The notes under the pieces: generated by a model
What the model was told of the DNA's origin: nothing
The model's database searches: none
The model's input: the letters and a program-made list of their open reading frames with translations, nothing else
DNA from: Rossellomorea aquimaris
GTDB lineage: Bacteria > Bacillota > Bacilli > Bacillales > Bacillaceae_B
Reading direction: 5' to 3'
DNA length: 64,000 bases
Assembly (NCBI RefSeq): GCF_001877785.1
Contig: NZ_MINN01000074.1
Coordinates: 124,001-188,000 of the forward strand
Shown here: one piece after another, positions 33,515 to 42,940 of the stretch
Position numbering within the stretch: position 1 is the first letter of the stretch
Layout: each line of letters begins with the position of its first letter
Position numbers and translations under genes: made by a program

Positions 33515-34960
33515 TTGAAACGTTATGATCCTCAAAAAGAGGAGATTCTGAGCGCAGGGATTGATATTGGAACGAGCACCACCAAAGTCGTCATCAGTAA
33601 GTTCTCTCTTATGAACATGGCGGGCGGCACCCACATGCCCCGCATCGAAATCATAGATAAAGAGATTCTTTACAGAAGTCCCATATTCAGAACGCCTCTT
33701 CAAACCAGAACTTCAATTGATATCGAAGCAGTGGAAAAACTCGTGAAACAAGAATATCAACTTGCAGGAGTCAGCCCAAGTGATATTAAAACGGGGGCGG
33801 TGATCATCACAGGCGAAACGGCTACGAAAGAGAACGCACAGCAAATGGTCCACCAATTATCCGACCATGCAGGTGATTTCCTTGTCGCAACCGCCGGGCC
33901 TGATCTGGAAGGAATCATCGCAGCCAAAGGTTCGGGTGCTTATGAGTATTCGAAGAAGATGGGGAAAACCATCGCAAATATCGACATCGGCGGCGGCACC
34001 GCGAATGCGGCGGTCTATAAGTCAGGCAGGCTCTTGGGAACCTGTACATTGCATATAGGCGGCCGGCTGATCGAGTTTAACGGCGGCACCATCCAAAGCA
34101 TCTCGCCTCCTATTCTTAAAGTCCTGGAAAACATGGGTATGTCTCTAGAGGAAGGGGACAGACGGGATGAGTCAAAAATTAAAAAAATAACAGATTTTAT
34201 GGCAGACTCTATTGCCCGGATGCTGAATCGAAACGTATCCGAACCCGACCTTCCCCTGCTGCTTGGACATAAGCCGAATTGGCTGGAAGACATCGACGCC
34301 ATCATGTTTTCGGGCGGAGTCAGTGAATGCCTCTATGAACATGAAGAGCATGCTGCTTCACAAACTCAATATGACGACATCGGGCAAATGCTGGCAGCCT
34401 CTCTGAAAGAATGTAAAGCGTTATTGGAATGGGAATGGGTGACGCCTGTTGAAACAGTCAGGGCTACCGTTCTTGGAGCTGGAACGCAGACAACCGAAAT
34501 CAGTGGTGCGACCATTCATGTCGATGGCAGGGATCTCCCCCTTCGGAATCTGCCGGTCTATCAAATTCCGTTCGGCCATCAACTGGAAGAGGGGCTGAGT
34601 CGGATATCCCAAGCCGTAGAAGAGGCCTTGGATGTCTATGATTCACAGCGGGAAGGAATCAATTTCGCTCTCTACCTGACGGAAATCCCTTATCTGGGAT
34701 TCAGGGATGTTCAGACGCTGGCACATGCCCTGATGGACGCCGTCAAAACAAAACCAAAAACTGACCAGCCCTTAGTCATCATCCTTGAAAGCGACCATGC
34801 AAAGGTTCTCGGTCAGACGCTTAAGACGGTGAATCCCTCGCAGACGGTCATTTGCATCGACCAGATCAATGTAGAGCATGGGGACTATATCGACATTGGG
34901 AACTTGCTGCAAACCAGTGTGGTCCCAGTCGTCATTAAAACATTAACCTTCCATCATTGA
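33515..34960 (+). CDS. eutA: Ethanolamine ammonia-lyase reactivating factor
   Basis: About 481 residues. TTG 33515 is chosen (GGGGGGTG 7 bases upstream); an in-frame TTG at 33464 lies inside the terminator and has no site. Actin/HSP70-like ATPase blocks: SAGIDIGTSTTKVVIS (phosphate 1), IANIDIGGGTANAAVY (phosphate 2) and MFSGGVSECLYEHE (adenosine). EutA exchanges damaged cobalamin in the lyase for fresh adenosylcobalamin. Adjoins eutB2. Confidence 0.94.
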   Translation: MKRYDPQKEEILSAGIDIGTSTTKVVISKFSLMNMAGGTHMPRIEIIDKEILYRSPIFRTPLQTRTSIDIEAVEKLVKQEYQLAGVSPSDIKTGAVIITGETATKENAQQMVHQLSDHAGDFLVATAGPDLEGIIAAKGSGAYEYSKKMGKTIANIDIGGGTANAAVYKSGRLLGTCTLHIGGRLIEFNGGTIQSISPPILKVLENMGMSLEEGDRRDESKIKKITDFMADSIARMLNRNVSEPDLPLLLGHKPNWLEDIDAIMFSGGVSECLYEHEEHAASQTQYDDIGQMLAASLKECKALLEWEWVTPVETVRATVLGAGTQTTEISGATIHVDGRDLPLRNLPVYQIPFGHQLEEGLSRISQAVEEALDVYDSQREGINFALYLTEIPYLGFRDVQTLAHALMDAVKTKPKTDQPLVIILESDHAKVLGQTLKTVNPSQTVICIDQINVEHGDYIDIGNLLQTSVVPVVIKTLTFHH

Positions 34961-34977
34961 GAAAGGAGGCGCGGGTT

Positions 34978-36342
34978 GTGAACCTTAAAACAACTTATTT
35001 AGGAACGGTATATCAATTTTCATCTTTAAAAGAATTATTCGCAAAAGCAAATGAAGAGAAGTCAGGGGACCGCCTCGCGGGGATTGGAGCGGAAACGGTT
35101 CAGGAACGGATCGCGGCGAAAGAAGTGTTGAGTCAACTGACACTTTCTGATATCAGGGAGCATCCGCTGCTTTCTCCCGAAGAGGATGAAGTATCCCGGA
35201 TGATTGAAAATCAGGTGAATAAACCGATCTATGAATCAATCAAAAACTGGTCAGTGGCTGAGCTGCGGGAATACATCCTGGATGACAGCACCTCGGGAGA
35301 CGATTTAAAGAGGCTGGGCAGAGGGTTGAACAGCGAAATGATCGCGGCAGTTGCAAAGCTCATGTCGAATCTCGACCTTGTTCATGCAGCAAATAAGATT
35401 GAGGTTTTAACAAAATGCAATATTACCATCGGTTATCAAGGGACACTCGCTTCCAGGCTGCAGCCGAACCATCCGACAGATAATGTCGATGGGATGATTG
35501 CATCCTTAAAGGAAGGATTAGCTTATGGGATGGGAGACGCAGTCATCGGAATCAACCCTGTCGACGATTCAGTCGAAAGTGTCAAACGGCTGCTTCACGC
35601 GACCCACAGCTTTATCGGGGACTGGGATATTCCAACTCAAAACTGTGTGCTTGCCCATGTGACAGCCCAGATGAAGGCGATTGAACAAGGAGCCCCGGCC
35701 GATATGATCTTTCAAAGTATAGCAGGTACGGAGGCTGCTAACCGATCGTTTGGCATTAACGCTTCCTTATTAAACGAAGCAAATGACATGGCGAGGACGC
35801 TCGGGACGGGAACCGGACCGCAGCGCCTGTATTTTGAGACAGGACAGGGTTCTGAACTATCGGCCGAAGCACATTTTGACATCGATCAAATGACACTTGA
35901 AGCAAGAAACTATGGATTCGCTGCCTGCTACGATCCGTTCATTGTGAATACGGTTGTAGGATTCATCGGCCCTGAATACTTGTACAACAACAAGCAGGTA
36001 ATCCGTGCAGGTCTCGAAGATCATTTTATGGGGAAAATGCACGGCATACCAATGGGAGTGGATGTGTGCTATACCAACCATATCAAAGCCGATCAGAATG
36101 ACATTGAAGATCTCGGGGTCCTCTTGACAGCTTCTGGTGTTAATTTCGTCATCGCAACACCGATGGGGGATGATTGTATGCTGAACTATCAATCTCTCAG
36201 CTATCATGATGTCGCTGCCCTCAGGCAAACCATGAAGAAGCGTCCATCCCCAGTTTTTGAAGAGTGGCTTGAGAAAATGGGGATCTACGAAAACGGCAAG
36301 CTAAGTAAGATCGCCGGAGACGCGACCATTTTTGCACGATAG
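34978..36342 (+). CDS. eutB: Ethanolamine ammonia-lyase large subunit, second copy
   Basis: 454 residues from GTG 34978, preceded by AAAGGAGG. Active-site blocks: RLQPNHPTDNVDG, AVIGINPVDDS, LYFETGQGSELS, YTNHIKADQND and MGDDCMLNYQSLSYHD. This copy is embedded between eutA and eutC2 in the shell operon and is nearer the canonical layout (eutA-B-C-L). It is the likely encapsulated lyase; the upstream pair at 26697-28928 is the extra one. Confidence 0.96.
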   Translation: MNLKTTYLGTVYQFSSLKELFAKANEEKSGDRLAGIGAETVQERIAAKEVLSQLTLSDIREHPLLSPEEDEVSRMIENQVNKPIYESIKNWSVAELREYILDDSTSGDDLKRLGRGLNSEMIAAVAKLMSNLDLVHAANKIEVLTKCNITIGYQGTLASRLQPNHPTDNVDGMIASLKEGLAYGMGDAVIGINPVDDSVESVKRLLHATHSFIGDWDIPTQNCVLAHVTAQMKAIEQGAPADMIFQSIAGTEAANRSFGINASLLNEANDMARTLGTGTGPQRLYFETGQGSELSAEAHFDIDQMTLEARNYGFAACYDPFIVNTVVGFIGPEYLYNNKQVIRAGLEDHFMGKMHGIPMGVDVCYTNHIKADQNDIEDLGVLLTASGVNFVIATPMGDDCMLNYQSLSYHDVAALRQTMKKRPSPVFEEWLEKMGIYENGKLSKIAGDATIFAR

Positions 36343-36354
36343 GAGTTGAAACGA

Positions 36355-37353
36355 ATGAACCCTGAGCTTATAGAACAAGTAACAAAAATGGTGATAGAAA
36401 AGATCCAAAGCAGACAGCAGTCAACTGAAACCTCCAATACTGATAAAGCTTCCCCGGTTAAATTCTGGGATCATACATCGGCCTCTAAGAATAAAAGCGA
36501 TTATCAGCGTACACAGGATCAGTCCCGTACTGAAAGCGGCGGAAAGCTGATTGAAATCAAAAGCTACACGGACTCTGCCACAACAAGCAGGCAGAAAACA
36601 GAAGGGAACTCAGTGGAGAGCAGCCAGCACCGGGAAGCGGATTCTGTCTCTGAAGAGCTTAAAGATCTGCAGGATAAGACTCCGGCAAGGATTGGAGTTG
36701 GAAGGGCAGGGGTGAGGCCAAAAACGGATACGTGGCTGAAATTCCGTTTTGACCATGCTGCCGCCGTCGATGCCGTTTATGGGGATGTAAATGATTCATT
36801 ATTATCGAGGCTGGATTTATTTAAAGTAAACACCCTGGTTGAGGATAAAGAGATTTACATCCGCCGGCCCGATTACGGTAGGAAGCTTTCAGAGGAAGCG
36901 AAGAAGACTATATCGGAGCGCTGCAATAAATCCCCGACCGTACAGATTGTCGTATCAGACGGCCTGAGCTCAAGTGCAATTGAAGAAAATGTGGAAGATG
37001 TCTTCTTTTCATTGAAGCAGTCACTCACAAGTTTGGATCTCGATATGGGGACCCCCTTTTACATCGAAAAGGGAAGAGTGGCAGTGATGGATGATGTCGG
37101 GGAACTCTTGAAGCCCAAAGTGGTGGTCTTGTTGATCGGTGAACGACCGGGTCTTGTCAGTGCGGAGTCGCTGAGTGCCTATTTGTGCTACGAACCGGGA
37201 AAAGGAACGATCGAAGCCGACCGGATGGTGATCTCGAATATCCATAAAGGCGGCATCCCCCCTGTTGAAGCGGGGGCGTACCTCGGGACGGTCATCCAGA
37301 AGGTTTTGAAATATGAAGCCAGCGGTGTATCGCTAGTGAAGAAAGAAGAATAG
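36355..37353 (+). CDS. eutC: Ethanolamine ammonia-lyase small subunit, second copy
   Basis: 332 residues, longer than the first copy. The N-terminal helix NPELIEQVTKMVIEKIQSRQ is a candidate encapsulation peptide, followed by an approximately 80-residue Ser/Gln/Lys-rich linker absent from copy 1. The body has TPARIGVGRAGVRPKTDTWL, FRFDHAAAVDAVYG, IVVSDGLSSS, IGERPGLVS and SNIHKGGIPPVEAGAYLG. Start ATG 36355 with AGGAG upstream. The long tethering linker is a visible difference between the two small subunits. Confidence 0.95.
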   Translation: MNPELIEQVTKMVIEKIQSRQQSTETSNTDKASPVKFWDHTSASKNKSDYQRTQDQSRTESGGKLIEIKSYTDSATTSRQKTEGNSVESSQHREADSVSEELKDLQDKTPARIGVGRAGVRPKTDTWLKFRFDHAAAVDAVYGDVNDSLLSRLDLFKVNTLVEDKEIYIRRPDYGRKLSEEAKKTISERCNKSPTVQIVVSDGLSSSAIEENVEDVFFSLKQSLTSLDLDMGTPFYIEKGRVAVMDDVGELLKPKVVVLLIGERPGLVSAESLSAYLCYEPGKGTIEADRMVISNIHKGGIPPVEAGAYLGTVIQKVLKYEASGVSLVKKEE

Positions 37354-37365
37354 GAGGGGACGAAA

Positions 37366-38019
37366 ATGGCATTGGAACGAATTCATGCAGACATCCTGGC
37401 CATTCGGGTCATTCCCAATGTAGACAGCGGATTAGCGAAACATTTCAATCTTGATCCCCATCACAGGAGCCTGGGGATCTTCACCTCGACCGTAGATGAT
37501 ATTGGCTACACGGCTCTTGATGAAGCAACAAAACGAGCTGAAGTGGAAGTGGTGTATGCCCGTTCTTTCTACGCAGGCGCCGGTCATGCTTCAGGTCCCT
37601 TATCAGGGGAGATGATCGGGGTGATGGCCGGCCCTTCTCCCGATGAAGTGAAAAGCGGGATGGAAGCGGTGCTCCAGACGGCGGAAACGGGTGCTTTTTT
37701 TGAAGCCTTGGATGCTGAAAAGAGCCATGCCATCTATGCACATGTTGTGTCGCGAACAGGCACATATCTTTCGAAAGAAGCAGGAATCGATCAAGGAGAA
37801 CCACTTGCCTATCTGATTGCACCGCCACTTGAAGCGGTCTATGGCCTGGACGCTGCCCTGAAAGCCGCTGATGTCGAGCTCGTTAAATTTTTCGGGCCGC
37901 CGTCAGAAACGAACTTCGGAGGCGGGCTCCTGACAGGCTCCCAATCAGCCTGTCAGGCGGCAGCAGATGCTTTCCGTGAAGCCATCATGGATATCGGTCA
38001 CAATCCAACCAGATATTGA
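37366..38019 (+). CDS. eutL: BMC-domain shell protein EutL
   Basis: 217 residues, two tandem permuted BMC domains forming a trimeric tile. EutL blocks: RVIPNVDSGLAKHFNLDP, YARSFYAGAGHASGPLSGE, and FFGPPSETNFGGGLLTG near the C-terminus. EutL is known for a gated central pore. AGGAGGGG before ATG. Its end overlaps the open frame of eutE, whose real start lies 33 bases further. Confidence 0.95.
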   Translation: MALERIHADILAIRVIPNVDSGLAKHFNLDPHHRSLGIFTSTVDDIGYTALDEATKRAEVEVVYARSFYAGAGHASGPLSGEMIGVMAGPSPDEVKSGMEAVLQTAETGAFFEALDAEKSHAIYAHVVSRTGTYLSKEAGIDQGEPLAYLIAPPLEAVYGLDAALKAADVELVKFFGPPSETNFGGGLLTGSQSACQAAADAFREAIMDIGHNPTRY

Positions 38020-38051
38020 TAACTGCTAAGAAACGAAAGGAGCGTGGTAAT

Positions 38052-39575
38052 GTGCAATTTGATAACGATCTCCAGTCCATCCAGGAAATGCGGAACGCTG
38101 TCAAACGGGCAAAGGAAGCCCAGGCAGAGTACTTGTCTTACAGCCAGGAACAAGTCGATGAAATTGTGAAGAAAGTGGCAGAGGCCGCTTATGGGAAATC
38201 ACAAGAGCTTGCCCGGATGGCAGTGGAAGAAACCGGTATGGGACTTGTAGAACATAAAAAAATCAAAAATGAAGTCGGTTCCAAAGACGTTTATGAATCG
38301 ATAAAGGATGAAAAGACTGTGGGCATCATCGGTGAGGACCGGGTCAATAAAGTGACGGAAATCGCCTATCCCTTCGGAGTGGTGGCAGGCATCATCCCGA
38401 CGACGAACCCTACTTCGACGGCCATTTTTAAAACGCTGATATCCTTGAAGACGAGAAATGCGATCGTCGTCAGCCCTCATCCAAGGGCAGTGAACTGTAC
38501 AGTGGAAGCATTGAAAATTTGCAGCGAGGCTGCCGTTAAAGCAGGCGCCCCTGAAGGGTTGGTAGGCTGGATATCCAAACCATCCATGGCTGCAACAAAT
38601 GAGCTAATCAAACATCGCGATATTGATGTGATCCTCGCAACTGGGGGAGGCGGCCTTGTCCGTGCGGCATACAGTTCGGGGAAACCGGCTTACGGTGTCG
38701 GCCCAGGGAACGTCCCGGTTTATATCGAAAAGTCAGCGAAGGTCAACGAAGCTGTCTCCATGATCGTCGACAGCAAATCCTTCGATAACGGCACAATCTG
38801 CGCAACGGAGCAGGCAATTGTCGTCGACAGGAATATTCAGCAAATGGTGATGCGTGAACTGAGGAATAATGGGGCCTACATCCTCAATGAAGAAGAGAAA
38901 TCAGCTCTTGAAAAAATCATTTCACCTGCCCCTGGAAAGTTAAATCCAGGAATCGTGGGCCAGCATGCAGTAAAGATAGCAGACATGGCAGGTATAAAGG
39001 TTCCTTCCAACACACGGGTGTTGATAGCAGAAGAGACAAGGGTCGGAAAACACATACCTTTCTCCATTGAAAAATTATCGCCGATCTTTGCTTTATACAC
39101 GGCTGAAAGCTATCAGGAAGCCAAGGATTATTGTATGAAGCTGCTGAATCTTGGCGGTAGGGGGCACAGTCTCTCGCTTCATACAACAGATGACGGTGTA
39201 GCGAAGGAGATGGCCCTAGAAATGCCGGTGTCCCGTATCATGGTCAATACCCTGTCATCCATCGGTGCGGTAGGGGCGACAACAGGCTTGAAACCTTCCC
39301 TGACGTTGGGCTGCGGCTCGTTCGGAGGGAATATCACATCCGATAACGTCTCTGCCCGCCACTTAATCAATATTAAGAGAATGGCATACGGAATAAAGAG
39401 TCCTTCCATCCCGAAAGCCTCTACTTCTGATCTCCCGAAGAAAATCGAAAAAGGGAATCAAGAGGTAGAAGAGATTGTGGATCAAGTATTGAAGCAGGTA
39501 CCGGAGCACGAGATGAGCCCCGAGAGGATTACTGAAATGGTGAATAAAGTCATTAAAAAATATCAACTAAATTAA
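38052..39575 (+). CDS. eutE: Acetaldehyde dehydrogenase (acylating), CoA-dependent
   Basis: 507 residues from GTG 38052 (AAAGGAG 9 bases upstream). Oxidises acetaldehyde to acetyl-CoA with NAD. Seen here: [12 protein letters not shown], catalytic Cys in [14 protein letters not shown] and NAD-binding [12 protein letters not shown]. About 40 residues longer at the C-terminus than EutE of enterics: after a Lys/Pro/Ser linker, [14 protein letters not shown] and [15 protein letters not shown] form two short amphipathic helices, probably an encapsulation sequence moved to the C-terminus. Its N-terminus also begins with an amphipathic stretch. Confidence 0.94.
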   Translation: MQFDNDLQSIQEMRNAVKRAKEAQAEYLSYSQEQVDEIVKKVAEAAYGKSQELARMAVEETGMGLVEHKKIKNEVGSKDVYESIKDEKTVGIIGEDRVNKVTEIAYPFGVVAGIIPTTNPTSTAIFKTLISLKTRNAIVVSPHPRAVNCTVEALKICSEAAVKAGAPEGLVGWISKPSMAATNELIKHRDIDVILATGGGGLVRAAYSSGKPAYGVGPGNVPVYIEKSAKVNEAVSMIVDSKSFDNGTICATEQAIVVDRNIQQMVMRELRNNGAYILNEEEKSALEKIISPAPGKLNPGIVGQHAVKIADMAGIKVPSNTRVLIAEETRVGKHIPFSIEKLSPIFALYTAESYQEAKDYCMKLLNLGGRGHSLSLHTTDDGVAKEMALEMPVSRIMVNTLSSIGAVGATTGLKPSLTLGCGSFGGNITSDNVSARHLINIKRMAYGIKSPSIPKASTSDLPKKIEKGNQEVEEIVDQVLKQVPEHEMSPERITEMVNKVIKKYQLN

Positions 39576-39590
39576 TTGGAGGAATGAAAA

Positions 39591-39884
39591 ATGAGCAGAG
39601 AATTAACAGCATTAGGAATGATCGAGACTAAAGGATTAGTGGCATCAGTTGAAGCAGCGGACGCAATGGTAAAGGCTGCGAATGTGCATTTAGTGGGGAA
39701 AGTCCATGTAGGAGGCGGGATCGTGACGGTTCTGGTACGAGGAGATGTTGGTGCAGTCAAGGCAGCTACTGACGCGGGGGCTGCGGCAGCACAGCGTGTA
39801 GGAGAAATCATGAGTGTCCATGTCATCCCGCGTCCTCACAACGAACTTGAAAACATCCTTCCGAAGCTAGAGGTAGAAGTCTAA
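39591..39884 (+). CDS. eutM: Major BMC-domain hexameric shell protein
   Basis: 97 residues, standard for EutM/Pdu[21 protein letters not shown] is the conserved N-terminus and [20 protein letters not shown] the pore-side region; [15 protein letters not shown] closes the domain. Facet tile of the shell. GGAGGAATG before the start. Confidence 0.96.
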   Translation: MSRELTALGMIETKGLVASVEAADAMVKAANVHLVGKVHVGGGIVTVLVRGDVGAVKAATDAGAAAAQRVGEIMSVHVIPRPHNELENILPKLEVEV

Positions 39885-39913
39885 AACCTGCATCACAGTT
39901 AGGAGCATGAAGC

Positions 39914-40567
39914 ATGAATAATGAATCCATTCAAACCATTGTGGAAGAAGTCATGTCCAGATTATCAGCTGGAACAGAGAAGGTAAACTCTGTTCCGCTG
40001 GCAGTTTCAGCCCGGCATTGCCATGTAAGTCAAGCAGACCTGGAAGCCCTTTTCGGAAAAGGATATACGCTGACAAAAAAAGCCGATTTATCTCAGCCTG
40101 GTCAATTTGCAGCAAACGAAACCATAACAATCGCCGGACCAAGAGGGAGCCTTGAAAAAGTGCGCATTCTTGGTCCTGCGCGTCATATGACCCAAGTGGA
40201 AGTGAGCCGGACGGACTCTATTAAACTGGGAGTGAAGCCCCCATTGCGGGAGTCAGGCGACATTATTGGCTCTGCCCCCATTACGCTCGTAGGCCCAAAA
40301 GGGAGTCTCTATAAGAAAGAGGGGCTGATCATCGCTCAGACGCATATTCATATGACCCCCGAAGATGCCAAGGGTTTCGGGGTGGAAAACGGAGAATATG
40401 TGGAAATTAAAGTCGGCGGCGAACGTCCGGTTACATTCGGTAAAGTCTTAGTGCGGGTATCTTCCAGATACAAGCTTGAAATGCATGTTGATACAGATGA
40501 AGCGAATGCAAGTTTGCTAACGGGAAAACAGGCTGGTGAATTGGTGAAAATCGAGGGGATTTCATGA
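39914..40567 (+). CDS. pduL: PduL-type phosphate propanoyl/acetyl transferase
   Basis: 217 residues. Converts acetyl-CoA to acetyl phosphate and recycles CoA inside the shell; it stands in for EutD. The N-terminal helix NNESIQTIVEEVMSRLSAG is a candidate encapsulation peptide, then VSARHCHVSQADLEALFG, ILGPARHMTQVEVSR and IIAQTHIHMTPEDA supply the His/Cys zinc ligands of the family. AGGAGCATGA upstream. Overlaps the next gene by 4 bases. Confidence 0.95.
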   Translation: MNNESIQTIVEEVMSRLSAGTEKVNSVPLAVSARHCHVSQADLEALFGKGYTLTKKADLSQPGQFAANETITIAGPRGSLEKVRILGPARHMTQVEVSRTDSIKLGVKPPLRESGDIIGSAPITLVGPKGSLYKKEGLIIAQTHIHMTPEDAKGFGVENGEYVEIKVGGERPVTFGKVLVRVSSRYKLEMHVDTDEANASLLTGKQAGELVKIEGIS

Positions 40568-41217
40568 TTGACCGCGAACTGGTTGAACAAATCGTCGTCG
40601 AAGTCTTAAAGAAACTCAAACTTTCAGAAAACCAGCCGGAGAATCACTCGAATGCCAATCTCCTGCTGATAGGGGTTAAATCCCGTCTGGAACCCGCCGA
40701 TCTGTTAAGGCTGGAGTCCAGATGGAATCTAATTTCCTATGAATCTTTGGAACAAGCAGAATTGCATACTGCTGAAAGAGTTGTGTTCCTTGATGCCCCA
40801 CAGGATTTAATCGTAAAGGGTGCGTTGGGAATAGGGGATACACCAGAAAGCGAACTACTGTCCCGCTGCATCCTGGAATATGTCCCTGTCACCATTATTC
40901 CAAAAATACATTTACACAAGCATTTGTTCAATGAAAATCAACAGAACTCTGAATATATCAAGCAATTACACTCTTATACAAAGCTCCTAGTGAAATTTGG
41001 CGTGAAGGTTGAAGCGTTGAACGGTTTCCTGGGTAAACAGGATGAAGAGAAGAAACAGCCATCTTCATTAAAAGGTAAACCAAAACAGCTGCTGACACAA
41101 AGAGATATTCAAGATCACAAAGAAAAGGAAGTACAAGTGACGAAACAAACGATCATCACCCCTTTAGCACGTGATGCAGCACGAGACCTGGGGAAACGCA
41201 TTATAGTAATTGATTAA
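40564..41217 (+). CDS. BMC-associated protein, PduM-like C-terminus
   Basis: 217 residues. N-terminal amphipathic helix (MIDRELVEQIVVEVLKKLKL) looks like an encapsulation peptide. The C-terminus TIITPLARDAARDLGKRIIV is the conserved motif shared with PduM and related flavoprotein-like microcompartment components. The middle (LIGVKSRLEPADLLRLESRW, VFLDAPQDLIVKGALG, HLHKHLFNENQQ) is an alpha/beta region I do not recognise. Its place between pduL and eutN supports a structural or cofactor role in the lumen. Precise function unknown. Confidence 0.6.
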   Translation: MIDRELVEQIVVEVLKKLKLSENQPENHSNANLLLIGVKSRLEPADLLRLESRWNLISYESLEQAELHTAERVVFLDAPQDLIVKGALGIGDTPESELLSRCILEYVPVTIIPKIHLHKHLFNENQQNSEYIKQLHSYTKLLVKFGVKVEALNGFLGKQDEEKKQPSSLKGKPKQLLTQRDIQDHKEKEVQVTKQTIITPLARDAARDLGKRIIVID

Positions 41218-41234
41218 GAAGGGGAGAAGTCATC

Positions 41235-41519
41235 ATGCAATTAGGGAAAGTAATTGGCAACGTATGGGCAACCAGGAAAGAAGATGATCTGAAAGGGTTG
41301 AAATTCTTAGTCATTAAACCTGATCTGCCGGATGGACCGTCGGAAGAAGATCCGTTCATTGCGGTGGATCGAATCGGAGCAGGTGTCGGGGATCAGGTGC
41401 TGGTTACCCGCGGAGGTGCAGCTGCCAATATGTCCACTGAACCTAAATTGCCCATCGACGCTCTCATAATCGGAATAATCGACTCGATCGATGTGGAAAA
41501 TGAAAGAGGTGAAGGATGA
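41235..41519 (+). CDS. eutN: Pentameric vertex protein (EutN/CcmL family)
   Basis: 94 residues, a single Pfam EutN_CcmL domain: MQLGKVIGNVWATRKEDDLK, FIAVDRIGAGVGDQVLVTRG and AALIIGIIDSI-like end (PIDALIIGIIDSIDVENE). It caps the five-fold vertices. AGGGGAG upstream. Overlaps the next BMC gene start by 4 bases. Confidence 0.96.
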   Translation: MQLGKVIGNVWATRKEDDLKGLKFLVIKPDLPDGPSEEDPFIAVDRIGAGVGDQVLVTRGGAAANMSTEPKLPIDALIIGIIDSIDVENERGEG

Positions 41520-41938
41520 TGTCAAGAGCACTGGGATTGATCGAAACTAGGGGACTTATCGGATCCATCGAAGCGGCGGATGCGATGCTGAAATCTGCCG
41601 ATGTCACATTGGTCAAGCAGGAAAAAGTGGATGCAGCCCTCGTGACGGTGCTGGTCCAGGGAGATGTAAGTGCTGTTCAAGCAGCTGTCGATGCAGGAAA
41701 AGAAGCAGCGAAACGTGTGGGAGAGCTGGTATCTGCCTTGGTCATCCCCCACCCGGATGAAGAGATTGGGAATGTTCTATTTAAAGATAAGAAAAAACCC
41801 GAGGTCAATGCAGAAACAAAGGAGCCCCAGCCCAAAGGCAAACGTGCTCCAAAGAAAAAGCCGGAAGCGCAACCGGGAAAAAATACGGCCAAAAAAGCTG
41901 CTGACCTCAATGAAAATCAACCACCAAAGGCTCCTTAA
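41516..41938 (+). CDS. BMC-domain shell protein with Lys/Pro-rich tail
   Basis: 140 residues: a full EutM-type BMC domain (ALGLIETRGLIGSIEAADAM, VTVLVQGDVSAVQAAVDAGK, VIPHPDEEIGNVLF) plus a 45-residue tail (PEVNAETKEPQPKGKRAPKK, then KPEAQPGKNTAKKAADLNE). EutK of enterics also carries an extra C-terminal part, but that is a folded winged helix, whereas this tail is low-complexity and strongly basic. It could bind nucleic acid or another shell or cargo protein. Start ATG 41516 or 41519. Confidence 0.9.
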   Translation: MMSRALGLIETRGLIGSIEAADAMLKSADVTLVKQEKVDAALVTVLVQGDVSAVQAAVDAGKEAAKRVGELVSALVIPHPDEEIGNVLFKDKKKPEVNAETKEPQPKGKRAPKKKPEAQPGKNTAKKAADLNENQPPKAP

Positions 41939-41976
41939 TCACATGATTCAGGGTGAAAGGATGGAGGAAAAGCATC

Positions 41977-42924
41977 ATGGCATTTAAAAGGAGAAAAATT
42001 GCAGTCATTGGAGCGGGCTTCACAGGTACGACGGCTGCATTGATGCTCGCTCAAAAGGACTTGGGAGATATCGTGATCGTCGATATCCCCTCCCAAACCA
42101 ACCCGACCAAAGGAAAAGCCCTCGATATGCTGGAAGCCGGACCTGTACAGCAGTTTAATGCAAACATTACGGGTACGTCAAACTATGAAGACATTCAAGA
42201 TGCAGATCTTGTCCTTATCACAGCAGGACTGCCGAGAAAACCCGGGATGAGCCGGGATGATCTTGTGGCAACCAACGAAAAGATCATGAAAGACGTTTCA
42301 GAAAACGTGAAGAAGTATGCACCGGACAGCTATATCATCGTCCTCAGCAACCCTGTGGATGCCATGACATACGTATGCTTCAAAACCACCGGATTTCCTA
42401 AGAACAGGGTAATCGGCCAATCCGGTGTACTTGATACGGCACGTTTCAATACATTCGTTGCACAGGAGCTGAACGTATCCGTAGAAGATGTCACCGGTTT
42501 TGTGCTTGGCGGGCACGGAGATGATATGGTGCCGCTTGTGCGCTATTCCTATGCAGGAGGGATCCCGCTCGAGAAAATCCTCCCGCAGGACAGAATAGAT
42601 GCCATCGTTGAAAGAACAAGAAAAGGCGGGGGAGAAATCGTCAACCTTCTCGGTCAGGGGAGCGCTTATTATGCGCCCGCAGCATCTATGGTTCAAATGG
42701 CAGAAGCCATTTTAAAGGATAAGAAACGAATTCTCCCGTCGATCGCGTATCTGGAAGGTGAATACGGTTACTTCAATGTATACCTTGGAGTACCGACAGT
42801 ATTAGGCGGTAACGGAATAGAAAACGTCATCGAAATCTCCCTTACAGGTGAGGAGAAAACTGCTCTGGACCAATCGGTAAAGTCGGTTGAGAATGTATTG
42901 CAGTTGCTTGAGGTCAACAATTAA
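41977..42924 (+). CDS. mdh: Malate dehydrogenase, Bacillus type
   Basis: 315 residues from ATG 41977 (GGAGGA upstream). NAD-binding [15 protein letters not shown]; substrate loop [15 protein letters not shown] with Arg at the position that selects malate over lactate; catalytic His in [28 protein letters not shown]. Reaction: malate + NAD to oxaloacetate + NADH. Bacillus normally keeps mdh in the citZ-icd-mdh cluster, so its place as the last gene of the eut operon is unusual. No encapsulation peptide is visible. The operon has no eutG alcohol dehydrogenase, so this enzyme may help reoxidise NADH; that is inference. Confidence 0.9.
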   Translation: MAFKRRKIAVIGAGFTGTTAALMLAQKDLGDIVIVDIPSQTNPTKGKALDMLEAGPVQQFNANITGTSNYEDIQDADLVLITAGLPRKPGMSRDDLVATNEKIMKDVSENVKKYAPDSYIIVLSNPVDAMTYVCFKTTGFPKNRVIGQSGVLDTARFNTFVAQELNVSVEDVTGFVLGGHGDDMVPLVRYSYAGGIPLEKILPQDRIDAIVERTRKGGGEIVNLLGQGSAYYAPAASMVQMAEAILKDKKRILPSIAYLEGEYGYFNVYLGVPTVLGGNGIENVIEISLTGEEKTALDQSVKSVENVLQLLEVNN

Positions 42925-42940
42925 TAAGTAAGTCACTTAG

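Noticed and set aside
41977..42924. Lactate dehydrogenase
   Set aside because: The substrate loop reads RKPGMSR, with the malate-type Arg, not the Gln of lactate dehydrogenases, and the sequence follows Bacillus Mdh throughout.
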